NCBI RefSeq assembly: GCF_002288925.2
Contig: NW_022098008.1
Coordinates: 1,362,814-1,426,813, forward strand
DNA length: 64,000 bases
From: Delphinapterus leucas
Lineage: Eukaryota; Chordata; Mammalia; Artiodactyla; Monodontidae
Direction: 5' to 3'
Positions 32,791 to 44,840 of this stretch are shown in pieces. Within the stretch, counting starts at the first letter, position 1. Every line of letters begins with the position of its first letter. The notes beneath the pieces are model-generated. The model worked only from the letters and a program-made list of their open reading frames with translations. It had not been told where the DNA came from and did no database searches. Position numbers and translations under genes: made by a program.

Positions 32791-34849
32791 TTGGAGTTCC
32801 AATCTCCCTGTGTCGCTGGATACTTTCCTCTGTAGTGTATCAAGGAAGTTCTTGAATCTCAGCTCCATTCATTGTAGACGACCTTTGGGTCCAAGATTTG
32901 GCAGCCGATGGAGCAAAGTGTTGGAGCCACTCCCAGGGACACAAGTTAACACCACAAACTCAGAATTTCTGCTTGGTGCACCCGTATCCATTAATTTGTT
33001 CAATTCTTGCATTATATTCCTTCTACCTGGATGCAACATCTGGAGATCAGTTTCCAATCCTATTCTATGGGTTTCTATTAATATAAATCATGAATCTGTT
33101 AATATAAATTAGCAAATCTTGCAATTCTTTGGGTGTGTAGGGTTCATCTTAAGGGGTCACACTTGGTGCTCACTCCTTGTACACCAGCTCATCTTCCTGA
33201 ACCCTGTCCTGCTGCCCAGCAGTAACCCTGGGAACACTGAGAAGAGTGGACATGGGCCTTGAGGAGGATCTGTGTCCCCTACATGTCAAGGTCTCAGGAG
33301 AGGTCATAATGAGCTCTTTGGGCAAGAGGGGACTGACCTCCTCAGATAGGGGAAGAAGGGCTACCTCTAGTGTCAAGGGAATTTTGGCAGAATTTGGGGG
33401 ATTGAGGTTTACAGCCTCATTGGCTCCCACCCCAATGTCCCTACTCCAAGTTTCAGGGTCCCTGTCCCTCCCAGTCGATGTCCAAAATGTAATACGACAC
33501 CTTCACAAGTTGTGCATTCAATTTGTGTTATAATTTTTCCATTTGCAGGATTAGAGTTTAGGCTTGGTTTGCAGAAGTTTTGACTTTAGAGTTACAAAGA
33601 TGCACGTTTATTTCATTCGCAGAAACTTTCTGACTACTCACCTGGTCTTTATACCAGACATTGAAAGCCATGAGCTTATGATTCTCTCCCTCCAAGCTCT
33701 CCAGCAGGTGTAAGAAGCTTCCAAGCCACCCCACGAGTCTTATCTCCCCCAAATTGTTCTGACAGAGCTGGGTCCACACCCAAGTGTCCAGTGGTGGCCC
33801 TGGGGCAGTGTTGGTTGTCAGGACACAGTCGAAAGACAAGACGGTACACAGGGCAGCAGGTGGAGGGGCCGGACATCCTCTGAGTTATTTGCCTAAGTAT
33901 TGCTGCTAAGTAGCAAATAGCTTTTCTTGGTAAGTCTGACAACCAGTTTTAAAAAATAGACTGTAAAAAAAGAGTTTGCCAGTAGGCTCTTGCAAACCAG
34001 TTCACTCTCAAATGTGTCCTTTTCTTTTGCGTTTCCCTCCATTTTACTTGGAGCATCGTACAACCACTCAGCCAAACGAAGGTTCTGAAGTTAACACAAT
34101 GCTTAAAAATATCCTGCTTTCCTCAGGAAAGAAAGCTTAGCACCTCTTCTAATGAACCATGTAGGAAGTTTAAAGGATATTTTCCAAGTTAAAAATGTAC
34201 TGCACACTGGAATGTTTGATTGAGCTTTTCTGATTCATCTTCATTCCCATTCTAGGTGAAATGCTTTCCCAACTGTCCTGATAGAGGTAGTGCCTTGTAT
34301 TCGCTTGACTACTGGGCAGCAGTGCTTACACAGCTAATATTCTCCTTGGCAATTATTCACATAACGTCCCATACAGAGCAGGCTGCTGTATCTGGGACAG
34401 GAGGAGCAGAGGGCATCTCCTCACCTACCTGAGAACTTGTCAAGATGATTCTCAGATCTTAAAGTATGTGTTTTTAAAAAAATTTTAATAAAAAAGACCC
34501 CAACTCAAAGCCTCAATGGGGGTGGCAAGTAATGGAAATGGAGTGTGTGGAATTTGTAAATGGTAGCTTATTTCTAGAAACACCATGAGGTCCTCAGCTG
34601 TGGTTTTCCAATCCCTGCACAGACACGGGGCACATCACACCTCTGGGTGGAGCTTGGCCAGTAAAGTTATCACTCAATTATCATCAACTGGCCTTTAATT
34701 ATTAATTGTCACTTCCGGGGCTGTCTGTGGACTGAGTGCTGTATTTCATCTGAAAGTGGGACCCAGATTTGACAGGTAGGAGGGAGTACAGAGAAAATAA
34801 TCAGCACTGCCATGAATAATTGAGCTTTAATAATTTTTGCTGCATTTAG
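32791..34849. other. Unique sequence, partly of repeat-like texture
   Basis: No family is named with confidence. The part 32880-33480 has the feel of a very old interspersed repeat but does not match one that I can place. 34240-34700 is mixed, with a purine-rich run near 34470-34500. Confidence 0.3.
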
Positions 34850-34993
34850 AAATCATTTCCCACACTTGTTACGTGACCAAAGTGCCTGAAGCCAAAAAGT
34901 TGATTAGACTCATCTCATACTTGGTGAAAATCTGTGGCCTGAATGAGAGCGAGGTGCAGATTTTCCAGAAGAAAGCTTGTGGAAGAGGAGTCT
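34850..34993 (+). other. Candidate coding exon (144 bp, unrecognised)
   Basis: An AG acceptor at 34848-34849 follows the T-rich 'taatttttgctgcattt', and a GTAAGA donor begins at 34994. Between them the frame is open for 144 bases. Both ends fall after the first base of a codon, so the exon is phase 1-1 and could be skipped without a frame shift. The translated part looks protein-like: IISHTCYVTK, a helix-like KKLIRLISYLVKICG, then SEVQIFQKKACGRGV, with three cysteines. If the donor is not used, the frame runs on to a TGA at 35059, so it could instead be a last exon. I do not recognise the protein family. It may also be chance or a decayed gene. Confidence 0.3.
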
Positions 34994-35079
34994 GTAAGAA
35001 ATGTCTGAGTGACACTGCCTATCTGTGGCGTCACCCAGCAAGGAAGCTCTTCAGATACTGAGACTGATAGCAGGTTAAG

Positions 35080-35260
35080 GACAGAGCTGTTTCTTTTAGA
35101 ACCACTTTATTATTGTTGATTTTAATTAAAAAGGCAACATTTTAATTATAAAGACAATATTTATTCACTGTAAACAAATTTAAAAACTAAGTAAAAAAAG
35201 TATATAACAAGAAAGGTAAATACCTACTTTCTCTCCTGTTGTGGCCACCCTAGAGAAACA
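35080..35260 (-). repeat. Old L1M-type 3' fragment, antisense
   Basis: The AT-rich text from 35140 to 35235, including 'attcactgtaaacaaattta', resembles the complement of an old LINE-1 3' untranslated region. It may be part of the same copy that resumes at 35620. Confidence 0.4.
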
Positions 35261-35619
35261 GAAGGGACCACCACTCAAAATTGGGTTTGGATGTCAAGAT
35301 TGATTACATCACACAACCAAGAGGGCATGAAAAGGTTTGTCTGTTACAGAATGAGGCCTTTGGGAGAGAGCAGGGCAGAATCCCCAGATGATGTGAAAAT
35401 AGCTCAAGAGAGTAGAGCACAGGCTTTGCAGTGTGGTTGAAGGAGGGAGGCTGAGGGGTTCCCACACGTGGGCTGGGGCTTAGTGGTTTCAATCTCCCAC
35501 TGGTGCTGAGGAGGCGGACACCCAGGCTGTTTTATCAGCTTGCCCAGATGTGGGGCAAAAGGAAAAAACAGAGAGGTGGGGCTGAAAGCTGTCAGCAGTC
35601 AACCATCAAAAATGGGGTC
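35261..35619. other. Unique sequence
   Basis: Nothing is recognised here. Confidence 0.35.
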
Positions 35620-35744
35620 ATACTATTTATTCCATTTCTTTAGATCTCTCACTCCAGGTAAACCATTGTTTAGTTTTCTTAGTATGCATCCAGATGTTTT
35701 CTATGTATGGATAAAAATATTCTTACATGCAATCTATATCTCCG

Positions 35745-35865
35745 TCATCCACCCACCCATCCATCCATCCAACCATCCATCTAATCAATCCATCCATCCA
35801 CCCACCCACGCATCTATCCATCCATCCATTTATCCATGTACCCATCCGTCCATCCATCCTCTTTT
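35745..35865. repeat. (TCCA)n degenerate microsatellite
   Basis: An imperfect run of TCCA/CCCA units with a few TCTA and TCAA variants. A CHR SINE integrated at its right end. Confidence 0.92.
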
Positions 35866-36071
35866 TTTTTTTTTTTTTTGTGGTACGCAGGCCTCTCACT
35901 GTTGTGGCCTCTCCCGTTGCGGAGCCCAGGCTCTGGTCGCGCAGGCTCAGTGGCCATGGCTCACGGGCCCAGCCGCTCCGCGGCATGTGGAATCTTCCTG
36001 GACCAGGGCACGAACCCGTGTCCCCTGCATCGGCAGGTGGACGCTCAACCACTGAGCCACCAGGGAAGCCC
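35866..36071 (-). mobile_element. CHR SINE, full length, antisense, inside TCCA tract
   Basis: On the minus strand it runs from 'gggcttccctggtggctc' at 36071 to poly-A. A perfect 16-bp duplication, ccatccatcctctttt, is found at 35850-35865 and 36072-36087, so the insertion used the edge of the TCCA tract. The B-box-like word is well kept, near 36010-36018. Confidence 0.95.
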
Positions 36072-37660
36072 CCATCCATCCTCTTTTAATGCAAAAATGG
36101 CATCACATTACACATTCCTTTCTGAATTTGTTTTTCCACTTAACAATGAGTCTGGAAAGGACATTGTCCTAGTTCTCCTGATGGCTTCCTGGTGTCCCAT
36201 GTCCCTGATGGTGGCCATTTGGGGTGTTTCTGTTTTCTCCCATCACAAACAATCCTTGTGCCACATGCTGGTGGGATATTCTCTCAGAAGCGTGATCATT
36301 AGGCATACACATTATAAGTTTTGATGGGTAATGTCAAATTGCCTTCCCAAACTCTGCTCTGGAACACGCTGTGACCACAGGTTAAAAGAACTTCTTGTTC
36401 TATCAACTGCGTTGATTGACGTGGGGAGGGGCACTGGAAACAATCTACCCGCCTGAGTGTAAGAAAGTGTTACAGAATTAGTTTCCACCTTCCCACATAC
36501 TTATCGCCTTTTTATTTCTTATTACTCTGAACTGCCAGTTTTTCTCAAGCCAATCATTTATTTCTTATTAATCTGTAAGAAATCCTTTCTGGTTTTGCAA
36601 ATATGGCTTCTGGTTTGTCATTTGACTGTTTATAGAATGTTTTGCTTAAGAAAACGTTTTCATTATTGTGAAATAAAAGTGAGCAGTTTCATCTTTCAGG
36701 AAACCACTTGTTTTGTTATATTTAGAAAGTCCTCCTCTAATGAAAGATTTGTTGTTTTCTTATTACTTATGAATTTGTTCTAATAGTTTTTAATTTGTAT
36801 ATACAAATTGATGCTCCAAGAAGAGTTTCTTTAGTTGTGAGGCATGAAATAGAATCCCTCGCTTTATCTAATTGCTGGCATCTTGTCTCAATACCATTTA
36901 GAAATTATTAATCTTTTACCTGGTGATTTGAAACGTTACCTCTATCCTACTAGTCATTCTGAATTTAGTTTCATTCCTGGCGTTTATATGTTTTATTTGA
37001 TCTCTATGCTGATTTCTCCCCCATTTTATGGTTTTATTTATCGTGCTTAATAACATATTTCAATGTCAAATAAGGCAGCTTCTCTGAATTAGTCTTTATT
37101 CAAAACTTTCTTGACTATTTAAAAATGTTTATATTTCTGAAAGATCTTTATGTCATTTTATACAGATCCTCTCTCTACCAGAAAACTTTGAAGATTCTGT
37201 TGTTATTCAAACTGGAAATGCATTAAAAATATAGAGTAATTTGGGTAGAAATGATATCTTTATCTAGTTGTCCTTTTAGCTAAGAACATGATTTGTTGCC
37301 ATTTATTCAACATTCTTTTACGTCTTTACATAATGTTTTAAAAATATGAGTCCTGCCTTTTTCTTAAATTTATAGTTATTTTAATAATTCTTTTATTGTA
37401 AACTGAGTTGTTTCTTCCTTTGTATTTCTAATTGGTCATTGGTTTTTAAATAGGAAAAGTACTGCTTTTTTATTTTAAATGTTTTTATATTTTGACACTA
37501 TTAAATTTCTAGATGAAATTTAATTATTTAATAATTATATAGTTATAATTTAATATAAATATATAAATAATAATTATAATTTAATAATTTACTTTAACAT
37601 TTCCAGATTTTATTTAATTACATAATTACACAATCTACAGAGTAATAATTTTTTCCTTTT

Positions 37661-38689
37661 CCTGACGTTGCCATTCTCAGCATGTGGCCAGGGCAAGCCT
37701 TCCTCTGTGCTGAGACTCTACATCCTTGTCTTTAACGTGGGAACAGTGTCCGCCTAAAGCATACTCGAGGTGGGAGTCTTGACTCAGCTAAGAGAGCTGC
37801 GTGGACACTCAGCCTCCCTGGGAGAGAAGACCTGGTGCTCCTGGACATCCACACCTTCCAGAAGCTCAGGCCGCTTCCTAGGGAGAGATGTGGCTCTGCA
37901 TCCAGCATCAGGACCAGGACGTGGTGGGGGGCAGTGAGGAGACAACTGCTGTGTTGGGGCTTGGCACACACGTCTGTTTTTCCGGGGGATTCGAGGTGGG
38001 GCAAGCCAGGTGGCACAAGGAGTATCCCCTGAGGAAGGGGGCGAGTTAAGGGTCCCCTTTTCCTTTAGGGGGCATAAGGGTGTGGCCTCTTGTGGGGGCC
38101 ACGTTCATATTTATTGAAGAGAAGTGTTGAAGAAACAGCTGGTTGAATATTCGGGCATATGAATTCACAGCAGACCCAGGGAGACAACCGACCTCACTCA
38201 ACACGGCTGGGGCAGCTCTGGGCAGCGTCCTGGGGGCTGGTCATCGCCCCGTCCTCCATCACAGGGAAGACCGGCTGATCACTGTCCTCCTGGGGAGGAT
38301 CCCAACAGGGCACACTTCTGTCCCCCGACTGCTGCCCCTCACGTGTGGATGGGGAGGTGGTGCGCTCAGGCCTGATGGAGGCTCCGGAATAGCCCCTGGA
38401 GCTGGAGCTTGGTTACATGAGCCGGCATTTCAGGTGGGTGCTGGGTTGCTCGCAGCCTTGTTTTTAAAACCACGGGAAGTTCAAGGACGAGATTCCCATC
38501 TTCTTCCCCGCTGCTCTGACCTTTGCTTCCCGCCCAGCCCAGTCTGCGTACTCCGTCCGGGGGACAGCGTGACAGGAGGAGTGTCGTCTTTAGGGCTGCT
38601 GCCCCGTGCGGCCCCTCCCACTGCTCAGCACCTGCAGCCCACCCATCGGCAAGCCTCAGCCCCTGGTCCAGCCACAGCGGCCTTCCCAC
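37661..38689. other. GC-rich unique sequence, no gene seen
   Basis: A 225-codon plus-strand frame (38143-38820) starts at a non-ATG codon, overlaps a 107-codon frame on the other strand and is rich in Pro, Leu, Ala and Ser with no domain. I read it as a chance frame in GC-rich DNA. Confidence 0.4.
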
Positions 38690-39080
38690 AGCCCCCGACG
38701 CCCAGCCTCTCTCTCACCCGGGCACGCCTGTATTTAACACTTAGACCTCAGTTCTCTTCAGTTAAAGCCCTCCAGTCGATGTCCGTTGCAAGCAGAAAGG
38801 ATTCCTGGGCCCACCCCTAGACGGCACGGCCCCCCTGTCTGCCCGGCCTGCAGCTCCGGCCTCACCTGGTGCCTCGTGCGTCCTTACCTAGCCCTCCAGC
38901 GCGCACACCTGCCCTCCCTGCCTGTGGTGCTCCTGCCGGGGACCCTCCCGCCCGCACTCTCCCACTGGCCTCTGCTCGCCTGCCTGTCAGAAGCTGTAAG
39001 TAAGTCCTGGAGAGCATCTCCCCCGTGGGTCCAGGGCCCAGCACATAGCGGATGACTCAGTATTTGGTGGCTGAGAGCTC
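38690..39080 (+). repeat. Degraded L2 3' region, sense
   Basis: The end 'cagggcccagcacatagcgg' followed by 'atgactcagtatttggtggc' is typical of an L2 3' terminus. The upstream part is GC-rich and strongly diverged, so the left border is approximate. Confidence 0.5.
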
Positions 39081-39954
39081 AGATGTGCATCGCCCAAAAC
39101 TTTAGTTTCCTTCCACCCTCCCTTTCTGGTGTGATTTCGGTGCCATCTTCAGTGACTGGCTTTTCCAAAGTTCTGGACTCTTCTTTACAGAGGGTCCTAG
39201 TTACACACAGGTTTCTGCTGAGTTTATTTGGTTTTCCATGCTCCCGCCTTCTGCCATCAAATCCACAGGAGACTATGCAAGAACTTAAGCTCTCGGTGCT
39301 TTGTAAAACCCAGGGCATCACAGAAGAAACACCTCATTCTGGTATCAGTCCAGGGCAGCTGATCCATCCAGATCAGAGATTAAGTCTGGGCCAGAGATAA
39401 GCCCATTCAGGCTTGAGCCTGGAATTATAGCAGCATCCCACGGAGCCCATGACACAGCACGAGGGGACCAGACGGCATGCCTTTAACGAGCAGGCGCAGT
39501 GGCTGGATGCTGTCTCACTCGCATAGAACAGAACACTTCATCATGACGTTTTTCCCCCTGAATCATCCCATGTAAAGGTTTTTTTTTTTCTCCTGATTAA
39601 TTAAAAAGTTAATGAGCTTGATTAAGTACCCACTATTTTTTGGTAAAGATTAAAAAGAGCATAAATACCTCTTTCTACTTCCAATATACAAGTAAAGATT
39701 CTGTAACCCACTTTCTGTTTCTGTCATTAAATGTGTCCATAGACTTATTTTATAATTTTGTAATTTATACTCTTTGTGGACTTGCTGCTCCCTGGTCTAT
39801 AATTTTTTCACGAAAGTATACTGGACGATAATATCATGCCATACAAAATATTACGTGCCAGTAAAGATGAAAATGTCAGAGTCAATTTATTTAATTTCTT
39901 CAAAGCGTGGTTGATGTGGGATGGAGACAGAGCTGGTGGTGTTGCATTTCTCTT
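39081..39954. other. Unique sequence, AT-rich at right
   Basis: No repeat or gene is recognised. The part from 39560 to 39900 is AT-rich with 'cctgattaattaaaaagtta'-like homeodomain words. Confidence 0.35.
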
Positions 39955-40050
39955 GCATGTGTGCACATGAATGTGTGTGAGTGCACGCATGTGTGTGTGT
40001 GTGTGCATGTACAGATGCATCCACGTGCGTGTGTGTGTGCCTGTGTGTGC
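39955..40050. repeat. Imperfect (GT)n-rich tract
   Basis: GT dinucleotides with frequent GC and CA interruptions. It looks like a decayed microsatellite. Confidence 0.75.
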
Positions 40051-40177
40051 AGCAAGGCTGAGATCTGGAGCTGGAAGAGCCTGGCCTGTGACTTGGGCTG
40101 GTGGCTCCAGACCTGTGCATGGGTTAGAACACCGAGGGCTGTTCCAGGCAGATTCCTGGGATGCCCCGCCCTCCTGA

Positions 40178-40285
40178 GGTTTTGATGGAGCAGGGTCTGG
40201 GTGGGACCCCAAGCATATGCATTTCTAATAACTTCCCAGATGACTCTGCTGCTGCCGGCTGGGGCCCCCTTAGAAAACCCTGGTC
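40178..40285 (+). repeat. MER5-type (hAT-Charlie) DNA transposon fragment
   Basis: 'gggtctgggtgggaccccaa', 'catttctaataacttcccag' and 'atgactctgctgctgccggc' follow the order of MER5A. It is diverged and lacks its left end. Confidence 0.6.
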
Positions 40286-40879
40286 CACATCCTATATAGT
40301 TTTGATCTGTGACGTTAGACGGAGCAGCCCCCGTCCCTCCCCCGCACCCACCTCAGGCTCTAGCATGAGAATCACCAGAGTCGATTGTTGGGTGAGATGT
40401 TATGAGCATAAAGTACTGCATGGAGCTTTCTGTCCTGGGAATGGCTTGCTTAAAGGAGTCACTGCAGATGGATGAGCTCACCTTATCATTCTTCTCCTGG
40501 ACCTTTGGGGGGAAACATATGTTGACCCCAAAACAGGTGCTGCATCCCCTCCCCTGGTGCCCAGTGGTTTTTACTCAGTAGATGCTCAATGAATATCACC
40601 CACCTCCACTTCTGTGGAGTCTTGTGATTCTAACAGCTCACCTGCAGGATGGTGACTGAGCAGAATGGCCTAATGCGACCCTCCTTTGGGCCCCCTTGAT
40701 GCCGTCAGACACAGTAGCGTGTTCAGCTGGGTAGCCCGGGGTGGGGCAACCCTCATGGGCAAGGCTGACCTCTGGCTGATGGGATATGATGCAGATCCTA
40801 CAACCAAGCTCGTTAGAAGTCCCATCTTAAATGCATGGGGGAGGTAGGGGTTTATATGGAAATAGCTAATTCTGCAGTC
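40286..40879. other. Unique sequence
   Basis: Nothing is recognised, apart from a short L2-like end 'gtagatgctcaatgaatatc' near 40579. Confidence 0.35.
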
Positions 40880-41430
40880 GGCAGGCAGACCCTAGGATGA
40901 CCCTGTGACCCCTGCCTCCTCGTGTTGGTGCCCTTGTGTGACCCTTGGCCCTTGAGTCTGGTGGGCCCTGCGATTTGCTTCCATACCCATAGACTGGCGA
41001 AGGGGATAGGAGGTCCCTCTGGGGATTAGGTTCCTTTACAGGAGGCTCCATCTGCACAGACTGGAGGGAGACTTTCCTTGCAGGCCTGATGAAGCGTTGG
41101 GGTGACCTCACATGGGGAGGTGCTGGGGGGGGAGTCCCTAGGACCTGAGGGCAGCCCCCAGCCCAGGCCAGCAAAACTGGGGCCCTCAGTCAGACAGCCA
41201 CAGGGAAATGAATTCTGTCAGCATCTAAAGGGACCTTGGAAGAGAGGTCTTCCCCAATCCATCCTCCAGATGAAAACGCAGCCCAGTGATGCTGGATCAC
41301 TGCCTGGTGAGGCCCGAGCTGAGGGCCCAGCTAATCCAGACTTCCGACCCACAGAACCAGGGGATGACAAATGCATCTTGTTTTAAGCTGCTATGCTTGT
41401 GGTCATTTATGCAGCAATTAAAAAAGAGTA
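40880..41430 (+). repeat. MLT1-like LTR (ERVL-MaLR), sense
   Basis: The right part has the MLT1-type order: 'gctgagggcccagctaatcc', 'agacttccgacccacagaac', 'tgttttaagctgctatgctt' and 'gtggtcatttatgcagcaat'. The left part is more diverged. There is no internal retroviral sequence, so this is a solo LTR. Confidence 0.7.
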
Positions 41431-44400
41431 CAATTATGGATGCTTAGCACTTCACAATTTATGAGCACGTGGGGGTGGTGATAAATGAGAGCGATGCGGG
41501 CAGTGCTTCAGTGATTTAAAGTCACTTCCATCCTCTCTGTTATCCATCCCATCCCTGTCCTGAGCAGGCTGGGGTTGAGTTAGCAGCTGGTGGACAGTGG
41601 ACAGGCCCAGGGGAGGAGGCTTCGTGTGGACTTCCCCTGTTGGAACCCAGTGTGGCCTGTCTACCCTCATTCTGGGGAGAAAGGAGGAAGATTAATGTAA
41701 TTACCTAATGACTCAGCATTTGTTGAAAGGCTGTTACACTTACTTCTGAGGTAGGAAGTTCAACATGCTTTGCTTTGGGCTGGACGAACGGGTCTGAACA
41801 TGGACGGCTGCCCTTGGGGTCCACACAGTGAGGATGTGAGTTCACCCTGAAGTCTCCTTCCCAGGATGAGACAAACTGCTCCACACCAGGTTGGCTGGGG
41901 GGAAAGTGCTATTTTTAGGATCAGTGCAGACATGGAAGTGGCTTCCCAGACAAAGTGGCTCACTTTCCAGACACAAGGGATGTCCAGACAGTGGGGACGT
42001 GGGTGGGACTGGACCTGGAGCCCCGCCCAGGGGCTCAGGGAAGAGGAGGTTATTCTGAAGTGGTCATAGATGCGGCAGAGGACCTGGTCCCATCACTTGG
42101 GGCCGCTGGGAAAGTGAGCCGTGGGGAGTGGGGGTGGGGTGTCAGGGCTCAGCCCACAGGGTCTTTCTGGAGTGACTGGTCTGCCCATGTTCTGGGGCAG
42201 GATAGGGCCACGCTGCTTTTGTGCCATTTTTTCCAAGAAGATAAACTAACAAAATTAATAAGTAACAAACCCAGCTGTACTTCCTTTCGGCTCAAGAGAA
42301 GAGGAGGGAGACCCATTTGTGACCGTGTTAGGGTGGCATTTACTGATTTCCAGCACACAGCACATTCTGGAGAAAACAGCGGATATTCAAGCCAAACTCT
42401 TGTTTTTCCTTCTTTACAGATGTGCTGTGCCTTTCCTCCCTTCATTCTGGGCAAACTGAGACGAGGCATGTGTTTGCCTGTCACATGCGGATGGTTTTTA
42501 GTAAGAAATCACCCTCCCCAGCTCACCTGCTGTTTCCCGCCCTCACAAAGGGCCAGGGCTCCCGTGGTTGGACCTGTGGGCTGGGATCTTCTTACGAGAT
42601 GAAAGGCGAAGCAAACGGAACCGGCGTCCGGGTGGGCTCTCCGCCCCCCAGCCCGCCCCCCTGAGCCAGCTCTCACGGGCCCTCCCCTGTCCTTCGCAGT
42701 GATGCCCTTGTTACCTTCTCTACCTGCAGAGGCCTGCCCATCCTTTCTCCCTCTCCACCCTCATCCCCACCTGGCCCTTCCAACGGCAGCCCATGGAAAT
42801 GATCACCATGCCGTGCTTCTCGTGGACACACGGCCGGGAATTATGACGTTTCTGCACTCTGTCTCTGGCCTGCACGGCCCCTCCCAGCCAGCGAGAGGCT
42901 GATGAAAACTGTCTGTTCCACTTACACTTCCCTCTCCCACTTTCTTCTGTACGAGGAACAATTTATGTTCTTTCTTTGCAGGAAAAAAAAAAATCCTGTT
43001 TGAAATATGTAAGAAGCAAGTTAGCAGGTAATAAAAATAGGCAGAAAAGTCACTCTTCCTTGTCTTTTTTGCGTGTGCTTGTCCCAGCAAAGTATTGAAA
43101 AAAATCTGTGCCCTAAACTCTCTTCAACCTCAAATGCGTGTAGTATGGGGAAACTTTTATTTAAGGTTTCTAGAAAGTGTCTCCATTTCTGGAAAGCACA
43201 GGTGGCCCAGGACTGGCTGCCAGGACCCGGCCCTGGATTCACCTTCCCACCGGCTGCCCGCCTGCCCGCCAGGGACCAGCATCCATTTTTCTACTGCTGC
43301 CACTCACGCCTGTGTGACTCTATCAAATAACCATTTGTCTTGAGGTCTTGTCTGAAATAATTTGAACTGCCAAATACTGAAATGAATAGGTTTTGTTAAC
43401 ACAAAAGGCTAAGGGACTGGTTGGAAATTTTAAAGAGCTCCCCAGCCCTGAGTCTTAACGGATCATATTGTTTGGCTCCCAGGCATTCTTTTGTCAGCAT
43501 CCCTCGGCCTCCATGGGTGTGGGATGATGGATGGTCCGGCTGCTGGAGGAGAGAGAGGCACACGGGCGGGGCTGGGAATTGGCTAAGTACTCCTGGGCAC
43601 TTCAACCTCCTCGTGGCACACAGCGAGCCAGCCGCCGTGATTTATAAACTGGGGTGGTGATGGATGATCTCTGGAGGGATGCAGCAGGCTGAGGCCTCGC
43701 CGACCGGAGCACTCAGACACGACGGCCACTCACGGCAGAGTCACGGCCCGCTCACACCCATTGGCCCCAGAGGACCCCCGTTTTGGACACGGGTCCCCGG
43801 GCTGAGGCTCCCGGTCCGTGGTGACGGAGGGTGCCGTCTCCTGCACGACCTGGGTAGCTGTGGGTGGGGCCAGACGGGAGGAGCTCTTGCCGGGCCTGGA
43901 TCTGGGCAGCCTGCCCGGGCTTTGTTCCTGCTTTGTGACCCCTCGAGCCCTCTGAGGACCCTAGTCTGCTGCTGAGGGCACCCGGCTGAGCTCCTCCCCC
44001 GGACCCCTGGCCGCCTAACTTTGTTCCCCTCAGGTCCTTCCTTCTGAGCTGAAGGTGAAGCCACAAGCGTGGGGTCACCGAGACCCACCGGCCACGCCAG
44101 GAGGGACTGGACACAACCCCTCTGGGCCTCCATCCTGGCGCCCCTGCCCCGGGCCCTCTCCTGCTCCAGGGATGGGAAGGGCAGGCAGAGGCCTGGACCC
44201 CTGCAGTGACCAGAGTCCGACCTGGGGGATGCTCTCTGCCTGGAGGTTTCAGTATTTGTCAAAATAACGATTAAGCTGGAGTCAGCCCTGCTGCCGACTC
44301 GTAGACAAACGTGGGTACCGGGGCTCTGTGGCTGTAGGTGAGCAGTGAGCGGATCAATAGTGGAAAACGACTCCCGAGAAGAAAAGAGCTTTCGCGTCTC

Positions 44401-44519
44401 CCCAGAGGGAGATTCCAAAATCACTTCGATCTGTTCTGAACTCCGGGGAAGACTTCAGTGTGGCTAAAGGAGGAAAGAGCGGGGAGAAATCTCAGAGGCA
44501 GACTTTGTGTGCGTCAGTT
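41431..44519. other. Mainly GC-rich unique sequence, no gene seen
   Basis: Long frames here (215 codons plus at 41955-42602, 227 codons minus at 43741-44424) have no domain, start at arbitrary codons and overlap open frames on other strands. The part 42640-42900 may be a decayed L2. No promoter-like CpG cluster is convincing. Confidence 0.4.
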
Positions 44520-44840
44520 ACAATGAACTGAGCCCTTTGCTCTGAGACGTGTAATATCTTCCTCAAATGCCTTTTGCAAGGCAAGGGAGTGCAACTAATG
44601 AATTATCCTGTGGCTCGGGATATCTGTGGATAATTAACGTCCCTCCCTTTTAGGCATTACTGTGGCCGCTGCCTTTTGCAAAAGGCAAACTCGAAACAGG
44701 GAGACCACTTGGTGAAGGGAGAGGTTTGAAGGGTGAGCTAAAAACTTCGTTCCAGAATGCTGCAGGAGGAAACATGCTGGTGGAGACCTCAGGAAAAATA
44801 TTACTTATGCAAATAGATTTCTGTACAGAGGATAAAAGTC
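44520..44840. other. Repeat-free island with palindrome, possible conserved noncoding element
   Basis: It carries 'gcaactaatgaattatcctg' and 'tatctgtggataattaacgt' between two copies of TGCCTTTTGCAA (44568-44579 and 44670-44681). The second copy is half of an 18-bp perfect palindrome. No repeat family fits. This suggests a regulatory element, by inference. Confidence 0.4.

Larger units (their letters stand above)
35620..37660 (-). repeat. Decayed L1M-type LINE-1, antisense, with insertions
   Basis: Complement-style old LINE-1 text is seen before and after a TCCA tract and a SINE: 'gcatccagatgttttctatg' near 35686, 'ggcatcacattacacattcc' near 36100, 'gggtaatgtcaaattgcctt' near 36325, 'tttctggttttgcaaatatg' near 36587 and 'gagtaatttgggtagaaatg' near 37233. 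Several gaps exist, and more than one copy may be involved. The end near 37500-37660 is very AT-rich. Confidence 0.6.

Noticed and set aside
38143..38820. 225-codon plus-strand open frame
   Set aside because: It starts at a non-ATG codon, is Pro/Leu/Ala/Ser-rich in GC-rich DNA, has another open frame opposite it, shows no domain, and overlaps L2-like text at its end.
41955..42602. 215-codon plus-strand open frame
   Set aside because: Non-ATG start, no domain, and composition that follows the local GC content.
43741..44424. 227-codon minus-strand open frame
   Set aside because: GC-rich chance frame with overlapping open frames on both strands and no recognisable domain or splice context.
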